NCBI GenBank assembly: GCA_964581885.1
Contig: CAZOPS010000033.1
Coordinates: forward strand, 1 to 8,387
Reading direction: 5' to 3'
Source: JAYEID01 sp964581885
Lineage (GTDB): Bacteria > Patescibacteriota > WWE3 > JAUXAW01 > JAYEID01
Length of the DNA: 8,387 bases
The notes beneath the pieces were generated by a model. The model was given only the letters and a program-made list of their open reading frames with translations. It had not been told where the DNA came from and ran no database searches. Made by a program: the position numbers and the translations under genes. Shown here in pieces: positions 1 to 5,821 of the stretch. Each line of letters opens with the position of its first letter. The first letter of the stretch is position 1.

Positions 1-573
1 TTCTGGTCTTTGGTTGTCTTTAAAATTAGGAGAAAGCCAAGTTTGATAGGAAGAGTAGGGATAATCCTCTGGTGCCACATTTCCATCAAGATTAGTTTTT
101 TTGGACACAACAGGGTTTAAATGTACATATCTTGTTACGTTGATTACGGATTGCTCATCGGGTAAGCTTTTGGCTTTATAAGCTCCTTGGAAAAGACCTC
201 CTATTCTGTCGTATTTTGTGTTGAAGAACCGGGAGTGACTGTTGGAAATATCAGAAACAAATCTGGTGATTCCGTCTTTCCTTGAGGGTTTAAGAACAAA
301 GTGATAATGATTGGGCATCAAACAGTATGCAATTAGGTTAACACGGAGATGATCAATACTTCTGGGGTTGATTTGATTGTAGAGTTGCTTTGCTTCTGCC
401 TTTAGGCTTTCGTATTGTGCAAAACAGGTTCCCTGATTGTACAGGTAGAAATCAATTACATCTAGGAAGCGGTGGAAGTCTCTCTCATTCTCAAAAATGT
501 TGCGTTTCTCTACCCCACAATTATAGATATGGAAGTATTTGTTGGTGTCAAAAGCTCTTGGTTTTGTAGCCAC
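1..573 (-). CDS. REP-associated tyrosine transposase (IS200-like Y1 family), 3' end beyond window
   Basis: The minus strand is open from a GTG at 573 to the window edge, giving 191 residues with no stop. The Y1 (HUH) transposase signature is clear: MPNHYHFVLKP at residues 86-96 carries the metal-binding H89-Y-H91 pair, GLFQGAYKAK lies at 126-135, and RYVHLNPV at 148-155 has Tyr149 as the likely nucleophile. The N-terminal pattern YNCGVEKRNIF (17-27) is also typical. Family members are single-domain enzymes that cut and rejoin single-stranded DNA at REP hairpins and are usually domesticated single-copy genes rather than IS copies. GTG is chosen because an in-frame stop lies nine codons upstream, no ATG occurs before residue 86, and the conserved N-terminus begins just after it. 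It is divergent from the rest of the window, and two palindromes lie behind its start. The C-terminal part is missing only because the window ends. Confidence 0.93.
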   Translation of the reverse strand, partial: MATKPRAFDTNKYFHIYNCGVEKRNIFENERDFHRFLDVIDFYLYNQGTCFAQYESLKAEAKQLYNQINPRSIDHLRVNLIAYCLMPNHYHFVLKPSRKDGITRFVSDISNSHSRFFNTKYDRIGGLFQGAYKAKSLPDEQSVINVTRYVHLNPVVSKKTNLDGNVAPEDYPYSSYQTWLSPNFKDNQRPE

Positions 574-583
574 CCTTATAATT

Positions 584-612
584 AATTTAAAGCCTTAGAG
601 TTTTGGGGTCAA
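584..612 (-). promoter_or_regulatory. Candidate promoter of the transposase gene
   Basis: Read on the minus strand, TTGACC (612-607) matches the -35 consensus at five of six positions. A 17-base spacer leads to TAAATT (589-584), which matches -10 at four of six. The expected transcription start near 577 leaves only about four bases before the GTG at 573, so the message would be nearly leaderless. This is a consensus match by eye only. Confidence 0.4.
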
Positions 613-631
613 GGTCTTTATTTTAAGTATT

Positions 632-648
632 TTAGACCTCAGAGGTCT
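632..648. repeat. REP-like palindrome 1
   Basis: TTAGACCTCAGAGGTCT contains perfect 7-base arms, AGACCTC and GAGGTCT, around a single A. It shares 14 of 17 bases with the second palindrome at 723-739 and differs only in the three central bases. It lies about 60 bases behind the start of the REP-associated transposase, the usual place for the REP elements such enzymes act on. Confidence 0.65.
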
Positions 649-722
649 GTTAGCCCTTTTGCTATAGGGAGTTTGGGCTGTTTGGTTGGTTCGGCTTGAA
701 GAATGCTTTTATGGCGGGCTTG

Positions 723-740
723 TTAGACCCTTGAGGTCTA
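723..740. repeat. REP-like palindrome 2
   Basis: TTAGACCCTTGAGGTCTA has 6-base arms TAGACC and GGTCTA around the loop CTTGA. It keeps the outer bases of the palindrome at 632-648 (TTAGACC...GAGGTCT), with different central bases. The pair is further framed by AGCCC at 652-656 just inside the first copy and GGGCT at 716-720 just inside the second, so 632-740 forms a composite inverted unit like the paired REP units (BIMEs) of other bacteria. Confidence 0.6.
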
Positions 741-752
741 GGAGGGTTGGGG

Positions 753-781
753 TTGGTTTTGGGAGGGGGTTTTGGTACAAT
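753..781 (+). promoter_or_regulatory. Candidate extended -10 promoter for the CAP-protein gene
   Basis: TACAAT at 776-781 matches the -10 consensus at five of six positions and is preceded by TG plus one base (773-775), an extended -10. A weak -35, TTGGTT (753-758), sits 17 bases upstream. The predicted start near 788 is only a few bases before the ATG at 792, again implying a nearly leaderless transcript. The site lies directly after the second REP-like palindrome. Confidence 0.45.
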
Positions 782-791
782 TTTAATTGTA

Positions 792-1757
792 ATGCCGAGA
801 GTATACCCGCCCAGTTTTGTCAAGAAACAAGTTCTGCCTGATTCTGACGGCACTCATCGTGCTGGTCTTCTCCAAAGACCTGCTCTTTTTGCTTATTTTT
901 CTTTCTTTGCCCTGCTTTTTCTTACTTTAGTTGGTTTAGATGCTTACTTTCCTGGAGTGTTGGGTTATGCTACTGATATTTCTTCTCAAGAAGTAATTGA
1001 GCTTACTAATCAGGAGCGGGCAGAATTGGGCCTTCCGCCACTAGAATCAAATGCTGTCTTAAAGCAAGCTGCAGAGGCTAAAGCGCGAGATATGTTTCTT
1101 AAAAATTATTGGGCGCATAATTCCCCCGATGGTTTGGAACCTTGGGATTTTGTTGACCAGGCTGGCTATATTTATCTTTCTGCTGGGGAAAATTTAGCAA
1201 AAGATTTTAACCACTCTGCTTCTGTAATTAAGGCTTGGATGAACTCTCCTACGCACCGCGATAATATTATAAATTCTCAATTTGGAGAAATAGGTGTAGC
1301 TGTGGTAGATGGGGAATTAAATGGGTTTAAAACAACATTGGTGGTGCAAATGTTTGGCACTCCTCAGCCTTCTTATCTTGCTGGTGTGGGCGAGGAAGAA
1401 AGTGAGGAGGCAGCGCAGGTTTCGGTTGCTGGGCAAGAAACTGCTGGTGGTCAAGCCGAACCGCAAGAAACTGAACTTGAGCTTGTTTCGCGTGACAGCC
1501 AACAACCTTCAATGACTGGCCAAGCTTTTGCTGGTGCTCCCATGGCTCAAAAATTTGAAGATTTTAATTGGCGAGACTTTGCTCTTACAGGTGGTTTTGT
1601 TTGCGCAGGATTCTTGGCAGTACTTTTCCTCTTAGATGTTGTGATAGTTTCCAAGCGAAGGGATTTGCGGCTTACTTTTAGAACATTAGCTCACCTTGCT
1701 TTTCTTGGATTTTTGCTTTTTGGTATTTGGTATTCGCAGGTGGGTACTATACTATAA
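792..1757 (+). CDS. Membrane-anchored CAP/SCP-domain protein (YkwD-like)
   Basis: This 321-residue protein has a hydrophobic segment at residues 31-50, a CAP (cysteine-rich secretory/SCP) domain at about 66-190, a low-complexity Glu/Gln/Ala-rich linker at 195-255, and two hydrophobic helices at about 264-286 and 297-314. Family landmarks are TNQERAELGLPPL (72-84), H109 in YWAHNSPDG, the GEN motif with E133, and H155 in NSPTHRDNI. These supply the His/Glu cavity residues of CAP proteins. The domain should lie outside the membrane. Bacterial CAP proteins are generally of unknown function, so no activity is assigned. The ATG at 792 is preferred to the in-frame ATG at 747 because the longer form would overlap the -35 to -10 region and adds a Gly-rich stretch encoded by low-complexity DNA. 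First of a run of plus-strand genes. Confidence 0.88.
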   Translation: MPRVYPPSFVKKQVLPDSDGTHRAGLLQRPALFAYFSFFALLFLTLVGLDAYFPGVLGYATDISSQEVIELTNQERAELGLPPLESNAVLKQAAEAKARDMFLKNYWAHNSPDGLEPWDFVDQAGYIYLSAGENLAKDFNHSASVIKAWMNSPTHRDNIINSQFGEIGVAVVDGELNGFKTTLVVQMFGTPQPSYLAGVGEEESEEAAQVSVAGQETAGGQAEPQETELELVSRDSQQPSMTGQAFAGAPMAQKFEDFNWRDFALTGGFVCAGFLAVLFLLDVVIVSKRRDLRLTFRTLAHLAFLGFLLFGIWYSQVGTIL

Positions 1758-1775
1758 AACCAGTGCTTAATTAAT

Positions 1776-2030
1776 ATGGGAAAAACACTTCACGCTTTAT
1801 TTTACATAGCCTTGTTTATAGTTTTATTGTTGGGTGGTTTTTTACTTTACTTTTTCCAGGGGCAACCAGGCGCACAGTTGTGGGTAGTTATTGGCGCCGC
1901 AATTTTTTATATTGTTTGGGGTGCAGTCCACCATGTTTTGGAGGACGAGTTTGATTGGGAAGTGCTTTTGGATTACATGTTAATTGCAGGTTTGGTAATA
2001 GTAATTTTCCTTTTGGCAGTGCGCTATTAA
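1776..2030 (+). CDS. Small three-helix membrane protein, unknown function
   Basis: This 84-residue protein is almost entirely hydrophobic, with likely transmembrane helices at residues 6-27, 34-53 and 64-82. Between the second and third lies a polar segment, VHHVLEDEFDWEVLLDY, with a His pair (H52, H53) and five acidic residues. I recall similar short proteins with a His-His motif between helices in Patescibacteria genomes, but know no function for them. The gene begins 18 bases after the CAP-protein stop and ends 32 bases before the next ATG, so it is probably cotranscribed with both. No Shine-Dalgarno sequence precedes the ATG; the upstream bases are AT-rich. The absence of an in-frame stop and the clean helix pattern make a real gene likely. 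Confidence 0.75.
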   Translation: MGKTLHALFYIALFIVLLLGGFLLYFFQGQPGAQLWVVIGAAIFYIVWGAVHHVLEDEFDWEVLLDYMLIAGLVIVIFLLAVRY

Positions 2031-2062
2031 ATTGTGGGGCTTAGTTGTTATTTTCTTTAATT

Positions 2063-2788
2063 ATGAATAGGTTTGCCGCTACCCTTTCTCTTTTTCTTTT
2101 GCTAATTTCTGTTAACCTTGCTGCTTTTCCTTGTTGTCTTTATGCAGAGGAGGAAGCTACTAGCAGTTTTTCTGAAGCCAAGATTGAAATTTCTCTATCT
2201 GAGAAACCCATGGTGAAAATTACTCCCGGCTCTCCGCTAGCTTTGCTTAGATTCGCGTGGGAAAGAGCGCGCCTTTTTTTTAAGACTAGTTCTCGGGAAA
2301 AAGCTTTGTTGGCTTTGCAGTTTGCAGGGAAGCGGCTGGGGGAGGCTGTCCAGTTAGCTACCAGAAAGGAAAATGTAGAAAAAATTGAAAAACTTTATCA
2401 GGAAAGAGCTCAGTTTTTGGAAGAGTCATATAAACACGGTGCAAGTGATCCTGAGGTTAGAAGAAAGCTGCTTCAACAGTTGGTGTTAGGGGAAGATGTT
2501 TTGGAGAACTCCAAAGAAAAGTATTCTAGCCCCCAAGCTTTAGAAAAACTGCGGGGCCTTTCAGAGCAGCAGAAAAGTTGGACGCAAAGCTTGGAACACG
2601 GATTAAGTGCAGAAGCTGAAGGTTTTTTTGATGTGGAGAAAATAGCTGATCTTGAAAGTTCTTTTTCCGCTGAGGTTTTAGGGGAACAAGATTCGGTAGA
2701 AAGCTTTTTCTCACGCGCAGCCAAGTTTTTATTTGGTACTAAGAGCAACATTGTTTCTCCTTTTCAAACTCCAAAAAGAATAAACTAG
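2063..2788 (+). CDS. Exported DUF5667-like helical protein
   Basis: The 241-residue protein starts with a classic signal peptide: MNR, a hydrophobic core at 5-22, and a probable cleavage after LYA at 28. The mature part contains TPGSPLALLRFAWERARLFF (54-73), a basic helix with KRLGEAVQLA (90-99), and a Glu/Lys-rich helical stretch to about residue 120. This arrangement, a short Pro-Gly-Ser-Pro entry, a W-E-R helix and an R-L-E-A helix, matches the DUF5667 family of Gram-positive and Patescibacteria exported proteins as I know it. The rest is charged and helical with no recognised domain. The ATG at 2063 is preferred over an in-frame TTG at 2045, which would add six hydrophobic residues before the positively charged signal-peptide start. 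Cys24-Cys25 do not form a good lipobox. Function unknown. Confidence 0.75.
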   Translation: MNRFAATLSLFLLLISVNLAAFPCCLYAEEEATSSFSEAKIEISLSEKPMVKITPGSPLALLRFAWERARLFFKTSSREKALLALQFAGKRLGEAVQLATRKENVEKIEKLYQERAQFLEESYKHGASDPEVRRKLLQQLVLGEDVLENSKEKYSSPQALEKLRGLSEQQKSWTQSLEHGLSAEAEGFFDVEKIADLESSFSAEVLGEQDSVESFFSRAAKFLFGTKSNIVSPFQTPKRIN

Positions 2789-2791
2789 ACT

Positions 2792-2819
2792 TTGGATTTT
2801 TGTTTTTCTATGCTAATCT
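2792..2819 (+). promoter_or_regulatory. Candidate promoter upstream of the sugar cluster
   Basis: TTGGAT (2792-2797) and TAATCT (2814-2819) are separated by 16 bases, and TG sits one base before the -10 (2811-2812), making it an extended -10. The spot lies in the 99-base gap between the DUF5667-like gene and the first glycosyltransferase, where a new transcription unit is plausible. It would give a leader of about 60 bases. Confidence 0.3.
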
Positions 2820-2848
2820 TTAATTTACAGTTTTGATCACGATTTTCC

Positions 2849-2880
2849 AGAAACCCTGTCTAAATAAGTGGTTTCTTTTT
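2849..2880 (+). terminator. Weak intrinsic-terminator-like hairpin just before the first glycosyltransferase
   Basis: AGAAACC (2849-2855) can pair with GGTTTCT (2870-2876) around a 14-base loop, followed by four T's at 2877-2880. The stem has three G-C pairs and the loop is long, so it would be a weak terminator. It ends seven bases before the ATG at 2888 and lies downstream of the candidate promoter at 2792-2819, so it could end the upstream unit or act as an attenuator. Confidence 0.3.
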
Positions 2881-2887
2881 AATTAAG

Positions 2888-3637
2888 ATGAATACTACTG
2901 TTATTATCCCTACCTATAATGAGGCAGATAATATTGGGCCCCTTATTGATTCTCTAGAGAAAATCCTTACCACTTTTGTTTCTGAGCAAGAGGAAATAGA
3001 AAGTTTTAATATTTTGGTGGTAGACAGCAATTCCCCCGATGGCACTGGTGAGGTAGTTAGAGAGAAAATTAAGGAGTTTGATAATTTGCGAATTGTTTGT
3101 GGTCCCAAACAAGGGTTGGGCACAGATACAATTCGAGGAATTCGCTACGCTACTGAAAAGCTAGATGCAGATATAGTAGTTACCATGGATGCGGATTTTT
3201 CCCATAACCCAGAAGATGTTCCCCGGCTTATTTCCAAGGTTTTGGAAGGTTATGATTATGTTATTGGTTCCAGATATGTAGAGGGGGGTTCTATACCCTC
3301 TAATTGGGGGCTGCACAGAAAGTTTTTAAGCTTTTTTGGAAATTCAGTTGCACGCATTTTTGGTGTTTGGGAAGTACATGATCAGACCCCAGCTTTTCGC
3401 GCTATGCGGCGGGAAATTTTGGAAAAGATTGATTTTGAAGGATTGCCGGAAGGCTATGCTTTTCAGATTGGATTGGTCTGTCGAGCTGATGATGCGGGGG
3501 CAAGGTTTGCTGAAGTTCCTATTAATTTTACAGATCGGGAGAAGGGAAAGTCTAAAATGCCGCCCCACACAATTTTTGAGACTCTTGGTTTTTTGCTAAG
3601 ATACAGAGTAGGAAAGATTTTAAATGTCAAATTTTAA
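2888..3637 (+). CDS. Family-2 glycosyltransferase, DPM1-like (polyprenyl-phosphate sugar synthase)
   Basis: This 249-residue GT-A enzyme is of the length of soluble dolichyl-phosphate mannose synthases. Seen in order: VIIPTYNEADNI (5-16), VVDSNSPDGT (44-53) with nucleotide-binding D46, the metal-binding D101-A-D103 in MDADFSHNPED, GSRYVEGG (127-134), and DREKGKSKM (216-224), whose Arg and Ser-Lys are typical of DPM-type enzymes. No transmembrane helix or GtrA domain follows, so it probably acts at the cytoplasmic membrane face, moving a sugar from GDP- or UDP-sugar onto polyprenyl phosphate. The donor cannot be read from sequence. Family members usually have a DxTxGFR motif; here it is DQTPAFR (165-171), with Pro-Ala in place of the small residue and Gly. 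It is followed after 25 bases by a second glycosyltransferase. The stop codon lies inside an AT-rich repeat. Confidence 0.9.
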   Translation: MNTTVIIPTYNEADNIGPLIDSLEKILTTFVSEQEEIESFNILVVDSNSPDGTGEVVREKIKEFDNLRIVCGPKQGLGTDTIRGIRYATEKLDADIVVTMDADFSHNPEDVPRLISKVLEGYDYVIGSRYVEGGSIPSNWGLHRKFLSFFGNSVARIFGVWEVHDQTPAFRAMRREILEKIDFEGLPEGYAFQIGLVCRADDAGARFAEVPINFTDREKGKSKMPPHTIFETLGFLLRYRVGKILNVKF

Positions 3638-3662
3638 ATTTTAAAATTGGCAATTTTTTATT
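3630..3662. repeat. AT-rich junction repeat, copy 1
   Basis: AATTTTAAATTTTAAA at 3630-3645 recurs exactly at 4414-4429. The overlapping TTTAAAATTGG at 3640-3650 recurs at 4460-4470. The copy supplies the TAA stop (3635-3637) of the upstream glycosyltransferase and fills the whole gap to the next ATG. Confidence 0.6.
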
Positions 3663-4415
3663 ATGAAATTTTCTATTGTAATTCCTGCCTATAACGAAGA
3701 AAAAAACATCCGTAAATCCTTGGCTAAAGTTTTTGATTATTTGGAAGAGAAGGATTTTAAAGGGGAGGTAATAGTGGTGGATGATGGTTCTGGGGATAAT
3801 ACTGTTTCTGAAGTACGGGAGTTTTATGGTGGGCGAGAAGATTTAAAGCTCTTGGAGAAACCGCACCGGGGTAAGGGTTTTGCAGTTCGCGACGGTGTTT
3901 TAGCAGCTAGTGGGGATTACATCCTCTTTTCTGATGCAGATTTAGCTACTCCTATTGAGGATGCAGATCGGTTGTTAATGTGGCTTAGGGACCATGATTT
4001 TTCTGTTGCAGTTGCATCCCGGCAAGGTTTTGGAGCAAAGAGAGTTGATGAACCCGGGTATCGCCATATTATTGGTCGGGTTTTTAACTTCATAATTAAG
4101 CTTGTTGCACTTCCCGGTATTGAAGATACTCAGTGTGGATTTAAGATGTTTACAGGGGAGGCGGCAGACAAGATTTTTTCTTCTCTCCGCGTGTATGGGG
4201 ACACAGACAAAGAAATTTCTCAGCCTTTTTACGGTGCTTTTGATGTAGAACTGCTTTACCTAGCAAAAAAATTTGGGTATAAGATTAAAGAGGTGCCCGT
4301 GACTTGGAAACATGTGGAAACAGCGCGGTTTAACTTTGTTTATAACGCGTGGCGAATGTTTTGGGATGTGATCCGAGTTAGGATTAACGACATTAGAGGT
4401 TTGTATAGTAATTAA
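3663..4415 (+). CDS. Family-2 glycosyltransferase, ALG5-like (polyprenyl-phosphate glucosyltransferase)
   Basis: The 250-residue protein has the hallmarks of the dolichyl-phosphate beta-glucosyltransferase group: IVIPAYNEEKNI (5-16), VVDDGSGDNT (38-47), HRGKGFAVRDGV (68-79), the metal-binding D91-A-D93 in FSDADLATP, VASRQGFG (117-124), and DTQCGFKMF (155-163), the signature distinguishing this group from other GT2 enzymes. Near the C-terminus, AFDVELLYLA and VPVTWKHVE are also typical. Known relatives transfer glucose from UDP-glucose to a polyprenyl phosphate at the cytoplasmic membrane face. No clear transmembrane helix is visible. The adjacent nucleotide-sugar genes could supply a UDP-sugar donor. 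It is not a duplicate of the preceding glycosyltransferase: beyond the shared fold motifs the two belong to different GT2 subgroups. Start at the ATG after the AT-rich junction; no Shine-Dalgarno. Confidence 0.9.
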   Translation: MKFSIVIPAYNEEKNIRKSLAKVFDYLEEKDFKGEVIVVDDGSGDNTVSEVREFYGGREDLKLLEKPHRGKGFAVRDGVLAASGDYILFSDADLATPIEDADRLLMWLRDHDFSVAVASRQGFGAKRVDEPGYRHIIGRVFNFIIKLVALPGIEDTQCGFKMFTGEAADKIFSSLRVYGDTDKEISQPFYGAFDVELLYLAKKFGYKIKEVPVTWKHVETARFNFVYNAWRMFWDVIRVRINDIRGLYSN

Positions 4416-4490
4416 TTTTAAATTTTAAATAACAAATTTTAAATTAAAGAAATTTAGAATTTAAAATTGGAAATTGGTAATTTATAAGTT
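4414..4490. repeat. AT-rich junction repeat, copy 2, with a 7-base tandem repeat
   Basis: This 77-base stretch repeats variants of AATTTTAAA. Its first 16 bases are identical to 3630-3645, and TTTAAAATTGG at 4460-4470 is identical to 3640-3650. A perfect tandem AAATTGG pair lies at 4464-4477, 13 bases before the ATG of the dehydrogenase gene. No coding capacity or strong terminator was seen in it. Confidence 0.6.
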
Positions 4491-5780
4491 ATGAATATTA
4501 CTTTTTTGGGTGCAGGCTACGTTGGCCTAACAAGCGGAGCAGTTTTTGCTGATCTTGGAAACAAGGTTTGGGTAGTGCGTAGAAGTAAGGATAAGGTAGA
4601 GATGATGAAGCAGGGCAAAGTTCCTTTTTATGAACCAGGGTTGGACGAGGTGTTGGCAAGAAATGTAGAAGCAGGCCGACTTATTCCTACTACCAGTTAT
4701 AAAGAGTCTGTTCCCAATAGCGAAGTTGTGTTTATTTCTGTAGGTACTCCTATTAGCGATGGTGGCAGTGCAGATCTTTCTCAAGTAAAAGCAGCTGCTA
4801 AGAGATTAGCTCCCCTTCTCGGCGATGAAAGCACAGTAATAGTTGATAAAAGTACAGTCCCTCCTGGTACAGCTAAGCTTGTTACAAAAATAATTGAAGG
4901 AGAAAACACCGGGGCTGATTTTGAAGTAGCATCTTGCCCTGAGTTTTTGCGGGAGGGAACAGCTCTTTCCGATACTCAGGATCCGGATAGAGTAGTGATT
5001 GGAACCAAGTCAAAAAAAGCTTACCAAATTTTGAAAGAACTCCACGAGCCCCTTGATACAAAAATTGTTCATACCAGTGTGGAAAGCGCAGAGATAATTA
5101 AGTACGCGGCCAATGCTTATTTGGCACTTAGAATTGGTTTTATTAATCAGATTGCTAATCTTTGCGAGGAGGTTGGTGCTGATGTTTCTGATATTGTACA
5201 GGGAATCGGCTCCGACAGCAGAATAGGTGACCATTACTGGTATCCGGGAATTGGTTACGGGGGTTATTGTTTTCCCAAGGATATTGCCGCTCTTGGTGCT
5301 CTTTTTGAGAAATATGTGGATGAAGATAATCTATTTTCCAATCTGGACCAATATAACCGCGCCCGACCGGCGAAATATGTGGGGAAGATGGTGGAAGCTT
5401 TGGGTGAGGTAGAGGATAAGAAAATTGCAATTTTAGGCCTTACTCCCAAACCGGGTACTGACGATATGCGCGGTTCGCAAGCAGTTTATTTTGTTCGCGC
5501 GTTGCAAGATCTCGGTGCTGAGATTACAGCTTATGACCCAATGGGAATGCCAGAGGCAAAGAAGATTATGCCTAATATTGAATATACGGAAGATATGTAT
5601 GCTGCTCTTGACGGTGCAGATGCTTTGGCTGTGATTTGTGAATGGGAACATTTTGAGGATTTGGATTGGGAAAGAGTGAGGGAGCAGATGTGCGGTAACA
5701 TCGTTTTCGATGCTAGAAGAATGTTTGATCGAGCTGATTTGGAAGAGCAGGGCTTTGAATATATGGGCGTCGGCATTTAA
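4491..5780 (+). CDS. ugd: UDP-glucose 6-dehydrogenase
   Basis: This 429-residue enzyme would oxidise UDP-glucose to UDP-glucuronate in two steps. Seen: an N-terminal Rossmann motif GAGYVG (7-12), YEPGLDEVL (47-55), VGTP (84-87), DKSTVPPGT (119-127), CPEFLREG (149-156), EIIKYAANAYLA (201-212) with Lys204 and Asn208, and GIGYGGYCFPKD (253-264) with nucleophile Cys260 and Asp264. The C-terminal NAD-type fold carries KPGTDDMRGSQ (320-330). As I recall, the numbering of Lys204, Asn208, Cys260 and Asp264 coincides with the Streptococcus pyogenes enzyme. All catalytic residues are present. The oddity is the end of the second beta strand: relatives have V-D-I-D, whose first Asp binds the NAD ribose, while here it is V-R30-R31-S, as in NADP-binding folds. 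A related sugar-nucleotide dehydrogenase (UDP-ManNAc type) is less likely given these motifs. Confidence 0.93.
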   Translation: MNITFLGAGYVGLTSGAVFADLGNKVWVVRRSKDKVEMMKQGKVPFYEPGLDEVLARNVEAGRLIPTTSYKESVPNSEVVFISVGTPISDGGSADLSQVKAAAKRLAPLLGDESTVIVDKSTVPPGTAKLVTKIIEGENTGADFEVASCPEFLREGTALSDTQDPDRVVIGTKSKKAYQILKELHEPLDTKIVHTSVESAEIIKYAANAYLALRIGFINQIANLCEEVGADVSDIVQGIGSDSRIGDHYWYPGIGYGGYCFPKDIAALGALFEKYVDEDNLFSNLDQYNRARPAKYVGKMVEALGEVEDKKIAILGLTPKPGTDDMRGSQAVYFVRALQDLGAEITAYDPMGMPEAKKIMPNIEYTEDMYAALDGADALAVICEWEHFEDLDWERVREQMCGNIVFDARRMFDRADLEEQGFEYMGVGI

Positions 5781-5788
5781 GATTCGCA

Positions 5789-5808
5789 TTACTAGTAACG
5801 GGTAACCT
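5789..5808. repeat. Short palindrome and GTAAC direct repeat in the gap before the nucleotidylyltransferase
   Basis: The 41-base gap holds TTACTAGTAA (5789-5798), a perfect 10-base palindrome, overlapping two 7-base units GTAACGG (5795-5801) and GTAACCT (5802-5808) that match at five positions. No Shine-Dalgarno site lies between this block and the ATG at 5822. Confidence 0.4.
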
Positions 5809-5821
5809 ATCACGTCTATTT

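Noticed and set aside
605..620. Possible third REP-like site, GGGGTCAAGGTCTTTA
   Set aside because: It shares only a GACCTTGA-like core with the others and has no inverted arms; the same bases serve as a candidate -35.
747..791. Longer start for the CAP protein
   Set aside because: It would add 15 residues translated from the promoter region, and the ATG at 792 fits the predicted transcription start better.
662..853. Minus-strand open frame of 63 residues, rich in Pro, Asn and Lys
   Set aside because: It overlaps the REP-like palindrome, a promoter and the start of the CAP gene. Its Pro/Asn bias comes from G- and T-rich plus-strand DNA, and no domain is seen.
1748..1753. TATACT as a promoter for the 84-residue protein
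   Set aside because: No -35 at a proper distance, and the gene is only 18 bases after the previous stop, so readthrough is simpler.
2045..2062. TTG start for the DUF5667-like protein
   Set aside because: The in-frame ATG at 2063 begins a normal signal peptide with a basic N-terminus; the TTG adds only hydrophobic residues.
5433..5813. Minus-strand open frame of 126 residues
   Set aside because: It lies opposite a strongly conserved UDP-glucose dehydrogenase, has no recognisable domain, and looks like a shadow of the real frame.
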